From positions 1-64,000 of the forward strand of contig CAZHIQ010000008.1 of the NCBI GenBank assembly GCA_964532595.1: a stretch of 64,000 bases of DNA. Direction: 5' to 3'. The translations under genes and the position numbers were made by a program. Within the stretch, counting starts at the first letter, position 1. Each line of letters starts with the position of its first letter. Below, in pieces: positions 49,269 to 58,520 of the stretch. The notes under the pieces are model-generated. The model did not search any database. It worked only from the letters and a program-made list of their open reading frames with translations, and was not told the DNA's origin. Origin of the DNA: Chryseosolibacter sp964532595. Lineage in GTDB: Bacteria; Bacteroidota; Bacteroidia; Cytophagales; Cyclobacteriaceae.

Positions 49269-50017
49269 CAGAAGTTCGGCGACAACAGGTACTTGGAATA
49301 GAATTCATCAATGGTCTTTACGGCTTCCTCCGGAGTGTCAACGAGATGGAAGAGTTTAAGATCATCAGGATGGATCATGTGTTCTGTTACCAGAGTTTTT
49401 TTCATCCAGTCGACAAAGCCTTTCCAGAACTTCTTCCCGACCATGACGATTGGGAATCGTCCGATCTTTTTAGTCTGGATCAGGGTGAGGGCTTCAGTAA
49501 GTTCGTCAAGTGTTCCGAAGCCTCCGGGCATGACGATGAAACCTTGTGAATACTTGACAAACATCACCTTTCGCACGAAGAAATAGTCGAACGTAATGAG
49601 CTTGTCTTTGTCGATGTATATGTTCCCCTGTTGTTCGAACGGGAGAAAGATGTTAAGACCGACTGACTTTCCGCCTGCCCGGTGAGCACCCTTGTTTCCT
49701 GCTTCCATGATGCCGGGCCCTCCGCCGGTTATGACTCCATAGCCGTGTTGAACCAGTTGATAGGCGATGTCTTCTGCCATTTTGTAACTGATGTCCGAAG
49801 GCTTGGTTCGGGCCGACCCGAAAATAGAAACACAAGGTCCGATCTTCGCCAGCTTCTCCATAGCTTCGACGAACTCCGACATCACCTTGAATATCATCCA
49901 GCTGTTCTCGCCTTTAATCTCCGCCCAGTCTTTGTCGCGAAAGGCGGTGCGAATAAGTGTCTCATCTTCGACACTGGGCAATGGAGCGTTATCCAGATTC
50001 TTTTTGCGTTGTTTCAT
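49268..50017 (-). CDS. LOG family (TIGR00730) Rossmann-fold protein
   Basis: The 249 residues belong to the LOG/TIGR00730 family, once annotated as lysine decarboxylase and now known in several cases to be phosphoribohydrolases acting on nucleotides such as cytokinin precursors. Key segments are VSIFGSARTKP, VITGGGPGIMEAGNKGAH and the nucleotide motif PGGFGTLDELTEALTLIQT. The C-terminal WMKKTLVTEHMIHPDDL is family-like. It starts a leftward operon; the stop overlaps the start of the transglycosylase gene (TGATG). A weak -7-like box (TATATTTC, minus strand 50044-50037) lies upstream. Confidence 0.9.
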   Translation of the reverse strand: MKQRKKNLDNAPLPSVEDETLIRTAFRDKDWAEIKGENSWMIFKVMSEFVEAMEKLAKIGPCVSIFGSARTKPSDISYKMAEDIAYQLVQHGYGVITGGGPGIMEAGNKGAHRAGGKSVGLNIFLPFEQQGNIYIDKDKLITFDYFFVRKVMFVKYSQGFIVMPGGFGTLDELTEALTLIQTKKIGRFPIVMVGKKFWKGFVDWMKKTLVTEHMIHPDDLKLFHLVDTPEEAVKTIDEFYSKYLLSPNF

Positions 50018-50067
50018 TCAGAATAATCAGTTTCGAAATATACAAACGATGGCAGGAATTACGGCCT

Positions 50068-50093
50068 TCTGACATTCCCGACTTGCTGTCAGA
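50068..50093. other. hairpin-forming inverted repeat in a 231-base gap
   Basis: TCTGACA (50068-50074) and TGTCAGA (50087-50093) form a 7-bp inverted repeat with a 12-base loop between the LOG-family gene and the TerB-like gene. No T-run follows on either strand. The gap (50018-50248) holds no gene that I can support. Confidence 0.35.
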
Positions 50094-50248
50094 CAGCCCC
50101 GGAAGGGTTCAGCATCATTCGGCGAGACCGTGCTTATTGCCGCCAGGGATTTGAAAGGTGAGCTTGCGGAGCAGCCCTACTGCAGAACGTAGGTGTGCCA
50201 ATTATTGTTCAGCAGAGTACTCAGCTCTTCTTCTCGGAGAATCTTGAC

Positions 50249-50614
50249 TTACCTTAGAACGAGGTCGATTAGTTCTTCCTTGACGTTCCAGTCGTGCGCC
50301 AATTTCAACATCGCGGTAGCTTCCATTTCCGTGACATACCCTTTTTCGTTGTTGGCTTCCCACACCATAGTGATGAGCTCAACTCGTTTATCTTTCGGGT
50401 AGTCGCCGATAATGTGGTTCAGGTATTCCCGGGCACGGTCGAAAGCGGTGACGTAATCCTCGGAAAGAAACGCTAGAGCCCATTGATATTCCGTCTGGGC
50501 GTCCAGTTCGAGAGCGGTTCTTTCGAGCGACTTTTTCTCAGCTTCGTCCAGTCCGTGATAATGGAATATCACAGACTTCAGGAGCATGTATACTTTCTTG
50601 TCTTCCGACGTCAT
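50249..50614 (-). CDS. TerB-like conserved protein (121 aa)
   Basis: The 121 residues look all-helical and acidic. The pattern (MTSEDKKVYMLLKSVIFHYHGLDEAEKKSL, then DYPKDKRVELITMVWEANNEKGYVTEMEATAMLKLAHDW) recalls TerB/YebE-type helical proteins with two similar halves, but I cannot confirm it. The ATG at 50614 is preferred; the earlier start would overlap hemW. The 44-base gap from hemW suggests one transcript. Function unknown. Confidence 0.6.
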   Translation of the reverse strand: MTSEDKKVYMLLKSVIFHYHGLDEAEKKSLERTALELDAQTEYQWALAFLSEDYVTAFDRAREYLNHIIGDYPKDKRVELITMVWEANNEKGYVTEMEATAMLKLAHDWNVKEELIDLVLR

Positions 50615-50658
50615 AGATTCAAACCGATAAAAATACAAAAGTCGCAGTGAGTTACACC

Positions 50659-51789
50659 TCAAGGCACCAAAAAAAGGTCTCCGGCAATCTGGTCCGCGAC
50701 CAGTTTACCGCGGCGCAAGAGGATTAGTCGATCGTCTTCTGTAGCGATGAGTTGGCGCGTCCGGAGGTCGGCGAGGTATGCCGCGTGCTCCCGGCCGAGG
50801 TCGTAACCCAGGTGAGTGCGGAGCCAGGACAGATCGATGCCTTTGTCGGTGCGTAGGGCAGTAAGGATGTACTCGTTGATTTTGTCCTCCCTTGACAACG
50901 TTTCCCGGTCGGCCGGGATGCGACCCTGGTCGATCTCTTTTATGTAGAGGTGGTTATTGCGGACATTGGCTTGCCGCGATTCGCCGTCAAACGAGTGCGC
51001 CCCGGGGCCGATGCCCAGGTAATGGGTGCCCTTCCAGTAGCTGCTGTTGTGACGGGATTCATAGCCGGGACGCGCAAAGTTCGAAATTTCGTACTGCCTG
51101 AAACCGGCCGCGACCAGTTCGTCCATCAGCATTTCCAGCTGGCCGGCTGCCAACGTGTCGTCTACGGGATGGAGTCGACCATTTCGGCTCCAGTTTCCAA
51201 ACACCGTCTTCGGTTCGATGGTGAGGCTGTAAGCGGAGATGTGATCGGGTTGAAGTGCCAGCGCCTTTTGGATGTTGGTTATCCATTCGTCGTTGGTCAT
51301 ATCGGGTATGGCGAAAATCAAGTCGATACTGATATTTTCAAAGCCGGCTTCCCGCGCGTGTGCCACCGCGCTGACCGCGGAAGAGGCGCTATGGGCCCGG
51401 TTGAGGAAATTCAGGACGCGGTCATCGAACGATTGTATTCCGACGCTCAATCGGTTGATCCCCAGTTCTCGAAGAGCCTCCAGGTAAGCCGGCGACATAT
51501 CGTCAGGATTTGCCTCGAGGGTTATCTCCGCATTAGGGGCCAGGGAGAAGACTTCGTTTACACATTGGATAAGCCCCGACAGTTCACCGGCCGGAAGCAA
51601 CGACGGAGTTCCACCCCCAAAGTAAAGCGTCTGAATTGATTCTCCCTTCAGATAGAGTCTTTGCATCCGTAGTTCGGCAATTAGTGAGTCGACCAGTTTC
51701 TCGCGCAGAGTGGTGTTGGTGGAGAAGTGAAAGTCGCAGTAGTGACACGCCTGTTTGCAAAAGGGGATGTGGATATAGATTCCGGCCAT
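50659..51789 (-). CDS. hemW: radical SAM heme chaperone HemW
   Basis: HemW is a radical-SAM-fold protein that inserts heme into target proteins; old annotations call it oxygen-independent coproporphyrinogen oxidase-like. The 376 residues open with MAGIYIHIPFCKQACHYCDF, where CxxxCxxC ligates the 4Fe-4S cluster. The GGGTPS motif and the HemW-type RHNSSYW motif (in place of the sequence of true HemN) are present, which separates it from HemN. The ATG at 51789 is the conserved family start. It diverges from the DUF4271 gene. Confidence 0.93.
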   Translation of the reverse strand: MAGIYIHIPFCKQACHYCDFHFSTNTTLREKLVDSLIAELRMQRLYLKGESIQTLYFGGGTPSLLPAGELSGLIQCVNEVFSLAPNAEITLEANPDDMSPAYLEALRELGINRLSVGIQSFDDRVLNFLNRAHSASSAVSAVAHAREAGFENISIDLIFAIPDMTNDEWITNIQKALALQPDHISAYSLTIEPKTVFGNWSRNGRLHPVDDTLAAGQLEMLMDELVAAGFRQYEISNFARPGYESRHNSSYWKGTHYLGIGPGAHSFDGESRQANVRNNHLYIKEIDQGRIPADRETLSREDKINEYILTALRTDKGIDLSWLRTHLGYDLGREHAAYLADLRTRQLIATEDDRLILLRRGKLVADQIAGDLFLVP

Positions 51790-51836
51790 AGGATGAGTCA
51801 AACTTACAAGCATTTCCGGCATTACCCCAATTCTCG

Positions 51837-51844
51837 TATTTTTG
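51837..51844 (+). promoter_or_regulatory. -7 promoter element (TATTTTTG) of the DUF4271 gene, 6 bases before the ATG
   Basis: TATTTTTG matches TAnnTTTG and TTTC at 51813-51816 lies 20 bases upstream. Only 6 bases lie between the box and the ATG at 51851, so a leaderless mRNA is predicted. Confidence 0.5.
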
Positions 51845-51850
51845 AAGTCT

Positions 51851-52948
51851 ATGTCGCCGGTTACGCTGCTGCTGTTTGTTTATGTAAGTCTTTTTACGTC
51901 GGAAAAATTCACTGTTGTTGAAGACCTTTCTGATCGTTGGAAGGTTAGTTCTGATGAAGGTTTTGAGGCGGTTCATGCGTCTGAGGCTTCGGGATTATCC
52001 ACCCTCTATTTCTCATTCGGACGGGATGAATTTGCCGGTGCGACACTGCACATACAATCGGCGAACCCGTACTTCATTTTCTTGAACGGGAAAATTTCGG
52101 GAAAGTATCAGGGGGTTGTCCGCTTTGCCATTGATAGCCTGGCGCGGATCGATTCTTCACCGGCCTTTCACTTTGCTATTCACCAGGACCGGATTAATCC
52201 GCGGGATCTGCGGACACAAATTCTGTCGAATCAGCAGAATGCGACCGTCATGGACGGCCCGCGCGAACGACCGTACTTCTTTTTTCGCGATTTCGTCGTC
52301 GTTGCGGGGTTGTTGATTGTTCTCTTTTTTGTGGTGATCTCGCGGTTAAATCCGAAGCTTGCTGCCGATTACTTTTCTCCCTCGAGGGTTATTTCCCAAC
52401 GCGATACTGACGACAGCCAGGCCAGTGCCCGGCTGACGAGTGGCGCTAACGTGCAATTCTACGTCCTGTGTAGTATGCTGGTCGGATACTATCTGATGAT
52501 AACGTTTTACAATCTTCCATCACGATATGCATTGCCGACGTACTTCTATGCAACCGACTTCTGGTCGGCCTGTCTCCAGTGGTTCAAGTTGACATTGTTG
52601 ATTCTGGTTGCTTTGCTTGGAAAGATCGCGGTGATTTACGGACTCACCCGTCTGTTTGACATGCGAGGGCTGGCTCGAATCCACTACTTCAATTTTGTGC
52701 GGTTATTGCTGCTTGTCTTTGGTGCAACCACGGTTATCCAGTTTGCCTATTACATAGGGAGAGGCAGCGATATTTCTGTCTTCACAGTCTTCCTCGGCCT
52801 TGTGGTAGTCGCCCTTACCCTGTGGGTTGTACTTGCGTTTTTCAAACTGAGCGGTAGAACGGGCCATTCCCTGTTTCATTTATTTTCGTACCTTTGTGCA
52901 ACGGAAATCATCCCATTGTTGGTTACTGCAAAGGTACTTTTCCAATAA
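51851..52948 (+). CDS. DUF4271 family membrane protein
   Basis: This protein of 365 residues has an N-terminal signal-like helix, a soluble part of about 120 residues (about 18-140), then at least six membrane helices (about 142-162, 200-218, 232-258, 275-295, 305-325 and 345-362). I recognise it as DUF4271, a Bacteroidota family often found before hemD. Function is unknown. The ATG at 51851 is preferred because the TTG at 51842 lies inside the -7 box. Confidence 0.75.
   Translation: MSPVTLLLFVYVSLFTSEKFTVVEDLSDRWKVSSDEGFEAVHASEASGLSTLYFSFGRDEFAGATLHIQSANPYFIFLNGKISGKYQGVVRFAIDSLARIDSSPAFHFAIHQDRINPRDLRTQILSNQQNATVMDGPRERPYFFFRDFVVVAGLLIVLFFVVISRLNPKLAADYFSPSRVISQRDTDDSQASARLTSGANVQFYVLCSMLVGYYLMITFYNLPSRYALPTYFYATDFWSACLQWFKLTLLILVALLGKIAVIYGLTRLFDMRGLARIHYFNFVRLLLLVFGATTVIQFAYYIGRGSDISVFTVFLGLVVVALTLWVVLAFFKLSGRTGHSLFHLFSYLCATEIIPLLVTAKVLFQ
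52889..52896 (+). promoter_or_regulatory. possible internal promoter (TACCTTTG) for hemD
   Basis: TACCTTTG matches TAnnTTTG and lies inside the last codons of the DUF4271 gene, 77 bases before the hemD ATG at 52974. It could give hemD its own transcript. Confidence 0.35.
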
Positions 52949-52973
52949 GCCCAGTTTACTGTTACGTGTTGAT

Positions 52974-53750
52974 ATGAGTGAAATTGTTACTGACAGGATG
53001 CGGAAAGTAAAGAGCATCCTGGTTACCCAAGAAGCACCAGCCGATACAAACTCTCCCTACCTGAAACTGGCGGAGAAGTTCAACATCAAGATTGATTTTC
53101 GGCCATTCATTCAGGTGGAGCCTGTGCCTTTGAAAGAATTCAGAAAGCAGAAGATCGACATCCTCGATCATACTGCAGTCATATTCACGAGCCGCCACGC
53201 GGTTGACCATTTCTTCGCGATCTGCCAGGAGCTCAAGATAGAGATGCCTGCGGATATGAAGTACTTCTGTATCTCGGAGCAGACGGCGAACTACCTGCAG
53301 AAGTATATTACGATCCGCAAGCGCAAGATTTTCACTGGCCAGAAGACTGCACAGGATCTTCTCGAACTGCTTAAGAAGCACAAGGGAGAAAAGTATCTTT
53401 TCCCTTGCTCGGATATTCGCAAGAACGATATTCCGGATTATTTGCGCGACAATGGTTACGAATACACCGAAGCTGTTATATATCACACAGTGGCGGCTGA
53501 CTTGTCGGATCTCAAGAACGTATACTACGACATCCTGGCATTTTTCAGTCCTTCGGGGATAAATTCGTTGTACGTGAATTTTCCCGACTTTAAGCAGAAC
53601 GACACACGGATTGCGGCTTTTGGACCGACTACCGCAAAGGCGGTGATCGATGCAGGCCTGATCCTCGATATTGAAGCACCCTTACCTAACGCGCCATCGA
53701 TGACCGGGGCATTGGAATTGTACATCAAGAAGGCGAATGGCGTGAAATAA
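52974..53750 (+). CDS. hemD: uroporphyrinogen-III synthase
   Basis: HemD closes the tetrapyrrole ring of hydroxymethylbilane to uroporphyrinogen III. The family is poorly conserved, but the two-domain layout fits: VKSILVTQEAP at the start, TAVIFTSRHAVDHFF (about residue 65), YLFPCSDIRKNDIPDYL in the middle, and ILAFFSPSGINSLY, then IAAFGPTTAKAV, typical of HemD. The 258 residues are the right size. The ATG at 52974 gives MSEIVTDRMRKVKSIL. The DUF4271 gene ends 25 bases upstream, a linkage that is common in the phylum. Confidence 0.9.
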   Translation: MSEIVTDRMRKVKSILVTQEAPADTNSPYLKLAEKFNIKIDFRPFIQVEPVPLKEFRKQKIDILDHTAVIFTSRHAVDHFFAICQELKIEMPADMKYFCISEQTANYLQKYITIRKRKIFTGQKTAQDLLELLKKHKGEKYLFPCSDIRKNDIPDYLRDNGYEYTEAVIYHTVAADLSDLKNVYYDILAFFSPSGINSLYVNFPDFKQNDTRIAAFGPTTAKAVIDAGLILDIEAPLPNAPSMTGALELYIKKANGVK

Positions 53751-53862
53751 CAGCTTCATTCATTGGATTTTACATTGTGAGCTTTTTTATTACACTTTAA
53801 TTACATCTGGTTGAAAGTATCGTAAAAAAGCAGTTTCTTTAAAGTCTATTTTTTCGCCTGTA

Positions 53863-54816
53863 ATGCTGAAGCGCACTTTTTATACCCTGGTCATCGTCGT
53901 TTACGGCGTGTCAGCTCATGCTCAGCAGGATGCTCAATTCACTCAATATATGTTCAACCATCTCTATCTGACACCTGCTTATTCGGGTGTAGAGGGGGTT
54001 ACTGAGCTTACAGCGATTCACAGAAGTCAGTGGGCGGGTTATCAGTCCAGCTTTAACGAGGGGGGCGCTCCGACCACCCAGCTCATCAGTTTTACATCTC
54101 CTATATATAAGTTGAAAAGTGGTTTTGGGGTATACGTCATGAACGACAAGCTCGGGCCGCAGAACAATTTGGAGGCGAATGCCATGTATGCTTACCACCT
54201 GGGGCTCCGCAATGGGAAGCTCAGTTTCGGTGTTAAGCTCGGGGTTTATTCGCAGTCGATCAACTATGAGAAGTACCGGGCTATCCACCCCGATGATCCT
54301 CAACTCAAGAACCTGCAGGGTAAGGAGTCGCAGGTGCGGCCCGATGTAGGCTTTGGGGCGTACTACCGGGCCGAGCGGTATTATCTCGGTGTTGGCGTGA
54401 ATCACCTGACGCGCGCGGAATTCGACTTCAATGTAAACGATGCCCGGAATGCCCTTGCCAACCATCTTAACTTCACCGCTGGCTACCTCTACGAGGTCAA
54501 TTTTGACGTTACCGTTACCCCCACAATTCTTATAAAAACAGATTTTCAAGAATATTCCTTCGATTTGGGCGTTATAGCTACCCTGAAGGATAAGATGTGG
54601 GCGGGTTTGTCGTTTAGGCAGTCGGAAGCTGCAAACGTGTTGCTCGGATATGCTTTTGGGAAGGATACAGCTTTGCGGCTCGGGTATGCGATCGATGTGG
54701 TCGTGAAGGACTCGGAGGCGAAAGAGAATTTCTCCCATGAACTCCTTTTACGCTACCAGCTGCCGGTGTATGCTACCGGCAAAAAAGTCGTTCGAACCCC
54801 TCGATACAGGCACTAA
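53863..54816 (+). CDS. PorP/SprF family T9SS outer membrane protein
   Basis: This protein of 317 residues belongs to the PorP/SprF family, outer membrane beta-barrel proteins linked to type IX secretion and gliding. A signal peptide (TFYTLVIVVYGVSAHAQ) is followed by the diagnostic start DAQFTQYMFNHLYLTPAYSGVEG, then repeated aromatic and glycine-rich strands (about 8-14 strand pairs) to the end. In F. johnsoniae SprF is needed for export of SprB; the number of family members per genome is usually large, so the exact cargo is unknown. It precedes gldK by 106 bases and may be co-transcribed, although gldK has its own box. Confidence 0.92.
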   Translation: MLKRTFYTLVIVVYGVSAHAQQDAQFTQYMFNHLYLTPAYSGVEGVTELTAIHRSQWAGYQSSFNEGGAPTTQLISFTSPIYKLKSGFGVYVMNDKLGPQNNLEANAMYAYHLGLRNGKLSFGVKLGVYSQSINYEKYRAIHPDDPQLKNLQGKESQVRPDVGFGAYYRAERYYLGVGVNHLTRAEFDFNVNDARNALANHLNFTAGYLYEVNFDVTVTPTILIKTDFQEYSFDLGVIATLKDKMWAGLSFRQSEAANVLLGYAFGKDTALRLGYAIDVVVKDSEAKENFSHELLLRYQLPVYATGKKVVRTPRYRH

Positions 54817-54868
54817 CCGGCAGTAATTTTTGGATTTAAAGAGAATTTGTGGAATTTGGTAAGCATTT

Positions 54869-54899
54869 TTTCATAAAAGGGCATAAAAGCATAACTTTC
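54869..54899 (+). promoter_or_regulatory. promoter of the gldK operon
   Basis: TTTC (54869-54872) is followed after 19 bases by TAACTTTC (54892-54899), near the -33 TTTG and -7 TAnnTTTG consensus. The gldK ATG lies 23 bases later at 54923. Confidence 0.45.
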
Positions 54900-54922
54900 G
54901 AGTCTGTAATCCTTCAATTCTT

Positions 54923-56008
54923 ATGAATAGATCTGTTTCTTCTAAAATAGTCTTGGTCCTGGCAGCGGCTGTAGCCAGTGCCTGTGGTTTACTCGGCATG
55001 GGCGGCCAGGGAGGAGACGACCGCGGAGAACTGGTCGGTGTTCCAGGACGGGAAGGATGGGTAATGACAATCCCCTACGGGATGGTCCCGATCCCGGCCG
55101 GTACCTTCCACATGGGTCAGGCCGATGAAGACCCCGCTTCCACACAGATCAACTACAACAAACAGGTGACGATTGGTTCATTCTTTATGGATGACACGGA
55201 AATCACCAACAATGAGTACCGCCAGTTTACCAATTTCTTCCTGGTAGATGCGGGTACCATTGAAGGTTTTGATCCGATCGACCCCGAGACCTTCCGCGCT
55301 GAGTACTACCCGGACACCACGGTGTGGGTGAAAGATTTCGCTCACCACATGGGTGATCCTATCCAGGACTATTACTACTGGCACCCGGGCTACGACGACT
55401 ATCCGGTGGTCGGTATTGACTGGGATGCTGCCGTCTTCTTCGGAAAGTGGCGCACGGCTTATCTTAATGAGTATCGCAAGAGCGTTGGGGAGTTCCCGAT
55501 GCCTGAATTTCGCCTTCCGTCGGAAGCTGAATGGGAATATGCCGCCCGCGGTGGCCGCGATATGGCGAAGTATCCCTGGGGTAACCCGTACATCCGGAAC
55601 TCGAAAGGCTGTATGCTCGCCAACTTCAAGCCCGGTCGCGGAAACTTCTACGATGACGGATTCGCCTACACGGCTCCTGTTCAATCGTACTTCCCTAACG
55701 ACTTTGGTCTTTACGACATGGCAGGAAATGCTGCTGAATGGTGTCTCGATGATTTCAACCCGGCGTCCGTTCCTACTGTGTGGGATTTGAACCCGCAATA
55801 CATTGACGAGCGGACAAATCCCGACCATCCGTCTTACGACCCCCGCATCCCTCCGAAGAAAGTCGTGAGAGGCGGATCGTGGAAGGATGTCGCTTACTAC
55901 CTGGAGACAGGTACCCGTACTTTCGAATTTAAGGATTCCACTCGCGCCTATATCGGATTCAGATGTGCACTTACACACCTGGGCCGTTCGTCGGGACGGG
56001 AATTCTAA
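54923..56008 (+). CDS. gldK: T9SS ring lipoprotein GldK (PorK)
   Basis: GldK/PorK is the lipoprotein that with GldN forms the periplasmic ring of the type IX secretion system. The 361 residues have a lipoprotein signal (ASAC, Cys21) and the SUMF1/formylglycine-generating enzyme-like fold: PIPAGTFHMGQADED, the segment TEITNNEYRQF, RLPSEAEWEYAARGG and ALYDMAGNAAEWCLDD-type, then VVRGGSWKD and YIGFRCAL. GldK keeps the fold but not the enzyme function. It heads the gldKLMN cluster. Spacing to gldL is 50 bases. Confidence 0.95.
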   Translation: MNRSVSSKIVLVLAAAVASACGLLGMGGQGGDDRGELVGVPGREGWVMTIPYGMVPIPAGTFHMGQADEDPASTQINYNKQVTIGSFFMDDTEITNNEYRQFTNFFLVDAGTIEGFDPIDPETFRAEYYPDTTVWVKDFAHHMGDPIQDYYYWHPGYDDYPVVGIDWDAAVFFGKWRTAYLNEYRKSVGEFPMPEFRLPSEAEWEYAARGGRDMAKYPWGNPYIRNSKGCMLANFKPGRGNFYDDGFAYTAPVQSYFPNDFGLYDMAGNAAEWCLDDFNPASVPTVWDLNPQYIDERTNPDHPSYDPRIPPKKVVRGGSWKDVAYYLETGTRTFEFKDSTRAYIGFRCALTHLGRSSGREF

Positions 56009-56058
56009 TAACCAACCCCTACTGTTAATCTGAATACTAAGACTTAAACCTTACTAAA

Positions 56059-56889
56059 ATGGCAAAGAAAAAAGGCGGATTCACGGAGCTACTCTACAAG
56101 ACCATCATGCCTAAAGTATATGGTATTGGTGCGGCGATTGTGATTGTTGGTGCTCTGTTCAAGATCCTTCACTTGACCGGTGCTGATGAGATGCTCATGC
56201 TCGGTCTGACTACGGAAGCGGTCATATTCTTCCTGAGTGCATTTGAGCCTCCGCATCAGGAAGTTGATTGGTCAAAAGTGTACCCTGAACTGGCTGAAGA
56301 CTATGAAGCAGCTGCAGTACCGACGCGTGTTTCGAACCGCAACACCGGCGGAGCTTCCCTGACTCAACAACTGGACGCTTCGCTCGAGAAAGCGAAAATT
56401 GGTCCTGAACTCCTTGAAAGCCTCGGAAAGGGCTTGAACAACCTGGCTGAGTCTGCGAAGAAAATGAATACCCTTTCGGACGCCGCCGTTGCCACCAACG
56501 AATACGCTACGAACGTGAAGAATGCGTCGAAGCAATTGCTCGAGATGAACAAGTCATACGACGTTGCTATCAAGGCCGTCGCGTCTATGGCTGATGCCTC
56601 TAAAGATGCTGGTGAGTACCACTCACAGGTTCAAAAGGTTACCAAGAATCTCGCGGCTTTGAATTCGGTGTATGAAATGGAGCTGAAGGATGCCGACAGC
56701 CACGTGAAGAACATGAACAAGTTCTATGAGAGCCTCACCGGTGCGATGAATGGCCTGTCGAAAGTGGGAGACAACACTGCGAAATTTACGAATGAACTGA
56801 GCAAACTGACTGACAACCTTACGGCGCTTAACCGTGTATACGGTAGCATGCTTACTGCCATGAAAGGCGGTGGTGGTGCCGCTGCCTAA
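56059..56889 (+). CDS. gldL: T9SS inner membrane motor protein GldL (PorL)
   Basis: GldL, with GldM, forms the inner membrane motor that drives secretion and gliding with the proton gradient. The 276 residues have two N-terminal membrane helices (about 20-38 and 46-62: YGIGAAIVIVGALFKIL and MLGLTTEAVIFFLSAF) with the conserved Glu in helix 2 (TTEAVIF), and then a long cytoplasmic part with repeated helices (about 110-270) that looks like coiled coil and contains related repeats (LNNLAESAKKMNTL; NLAALNSVYEM; NLTALNRVYGS). It follows gldK by 50 bases and gldM follows by 41. Confidence 0.95.
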   Translation: MAKKKGGFTELLYKTIMPKVYGIGAAIVIVGALFKILHLTGADEMLMLGLTTEAVIFFLSAFEPPHQEVDWSKVYPELAEDYEAAAVPTRVSNRNTGGASLTQQLDASLEKAKIGPELLESLGKGLNNLAESAKKMNTLSDAAVATNEYATNVKNASKQLLEMNKSYDVAIKAVASMADASKDAGEYHSQVQKVTKNLAALNSVYEMELKDADSHVKNMNKFYESLTGAMNGLSKVGDNTAKFTNELSKLTDNLTALNRVYGSMLTAMKGGGGAAA

Positions 56890-56930
56890 GTAAGTTTTGT
56901 TCGATTTAGTTACCTCAAATGATATAACCT

Positions 56931-58511
56931 ATGGCAGGTGGTAATGAAACCCCCAGGCAGAAGATGATCGGGATGATGTATCTCGTCCTCACAGCTCTTC
57001 TGGCGCTTAACGTAAGTAGCGCGGTCCTGGAGAAATTTGCGATTATCAACGAGACGATGTTGGAGTTCAAGGCGGAAACTGAGAAGAACAATGCCTTGAC
57101 TTTGCAGCAAATCGTCGCTGAAGCTGGTAAGAGCCAGAATGCCCGCGTTGTCAGGGCAAAGGAGAATGCGCAAAAAGTGCGTGAGCTAACGCAGACAACG
57201 CTCTCCAACATCGAAAAGCTCAAGATGATGATGATGGAGCAGTCGAAGACTGATCATATCAACGAAGCCCTTATTAACGACCATAGCTCGAAGGTTGCCA
57301 CAATGATGGTGTCGACACCGGTGGGAAAGAACTTTGAAGACCTGCTGACAGACTATGTGGCAAAACTTAAGGAGTACTCGGGTCTTGAATTCCAACCGCT
57401 GGCAAAGCGTCCTAAGGATATGCCGCTGTTTGCCACGGACGAAGACCACAAGAATAAGGACTTCCTCACCTTTACTTTTGAAAACACGCCGGCGATTGCA
57501 GCTTTAACTTCTGTAACTCAGATCGAGACGGAGATCCTCGCTTATGAGCGTCGTGCTCTCGAGAAACTCCTCGCAGATGCAGGTATTGGTAAGGTGAGTT
57601 TCGATAACATGGTGCCGATGGTCCGTACCAAGTCATCTGTTGTCGCTGCTGGTGCGAAATACGAAGCTGACCTTTTCATCTCGGCATCGTCGTCTTCATT
57701 CCAGCCTGAGATGTTCCGGGACGGACAGAAACTCGATCTCTTTACTGATCCCTCCGGTGTCCGTATGGGTAAGGTGGAGTTCGTAGCTTCCGCGAGCAAC
57801 TTTGATCCTCAAACCCTGCTGGCGAAGAAAACTTTCCTGGCTGAAATCAAGCTGCCCGACACAACTTTGCGTCAGGAAGTTGAATATTTCGTGGCCAAGC
57901 CTGTTGTCCGTGTTACCACGGGTAACGCACCTACATTGTATATGAACTGTGGTAACACAGTGAACATTGAAGTACCTGCGCTGGGTACAAACTATAACCC
58001 GACCTTCTCTTCTAACGGAGCTACGGTTATCAAAGGCGATAAGCCGGGCCGTGTAACTATCGTGCCAACACAGCGCAAAATCACTGTTAGCGTTAGCAAC
58101 TCAGGGACACACCTGGATAACATCGCTTTCGACGTTAAGCCGATTCCCGCGCCGCGTTATGCCATTCGCGACAACTCGGGTAAGGAAGTTGACAAGAAGA
58201 CTGGTGTAAAGGGTAGCGCTCTGACAGGTCTGCGCGTGGTTCCTGAGCCCGATCCTACGTTCAAGGAGGAAGTGCCCAAGGATGCCGTTTACCGTATCCG
58301 CAGCATGGAGGTTATTCACGCACGGGGTACTTCACCTGTCAACCGTATGAATGCTACCAACGAAGTACTTGACCTGGCTGCGTGGCGCTCACAATTCCGC
58401 CCTGGCGACCGTATCGTGATCGAGATCAAGACGGTGACTCGCCGGAACTTCCAAGGTCAGGAAGAACGCGTTGAAGTGAAGAACGAAGTGCATACTGTAC
58501 CTATTCAATAA
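56931..58511 (+). CDS. gldM: T9SS motor and trans-periplasmic protein GldM (PorM)
   Basis: GldM pairs with GldL in the inner membrane motor; its long periplasmic part reaches the GldK-GldN ring. The 526 residues have one membrane helix (about 14-34, IGMMYLVLTALLALNVSS) and then four periplasmic domains (about 40-215 helical, and three beta domains to the end). The N-terminal PRQKMIGMMYLVLTALLALNVS stretch is the family hallmark. Size fits. It ends 9 bases before gldN and is on the same transcript. Confidence 0.96.
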   Translation: MAGGNETPRQKMIGMMYLVLTALLALNVSSAVLEKFAIINETMLEFKAETEKNNALTLQQIVAEAGKSQNARVVRAKENAQKVRELTQTTLSNIEKLKMMMMEQSKTDHINEALINDHSSKVATMMVSTPVGKNFEDLLTDYVAKLKEYSGLEFQPLAKRPKDMPLFATDEDHKNKDFLTFTFENTPAIAALTSVTQIETEILAYERRALEKLLADAGIGKVSFDNMVPMVRTKSSVVAAGAKYEADLFISASSSSFQPEMFRDGQKLDLFTDPSGVRMGKVEFVASASNFDPQTLLAKKTFLAEIKLPDTTLRQEVEYFVAKPVVRVTTGNAPTLYMNCGNTVNIEVPALGTNYNPTFSSNGATVIKGDKPGRVTIVPTQRKITVSVSNSGTHLDNIAFDVKPIPAPRYAIRDNSGKEVDKKTGVKGSALTGLRVVPEPDPTFKEEVPKDAVYRIRSMEVIHARGTSPVNRMNATNEVLDLAAWRSQFRPGDRIVIEIKTVTRRNFQGQEERVEVKNEVHTVPIQ

Positions 58512-58520
58512 GAACCCAGA

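Noticed and set aside
53911..54738. A 275-codon open frame opposite the porP/sprF-like gene
   Set aside because: Shadow of a well-supported beta-barrel gene with signal peptide; no domain seen.
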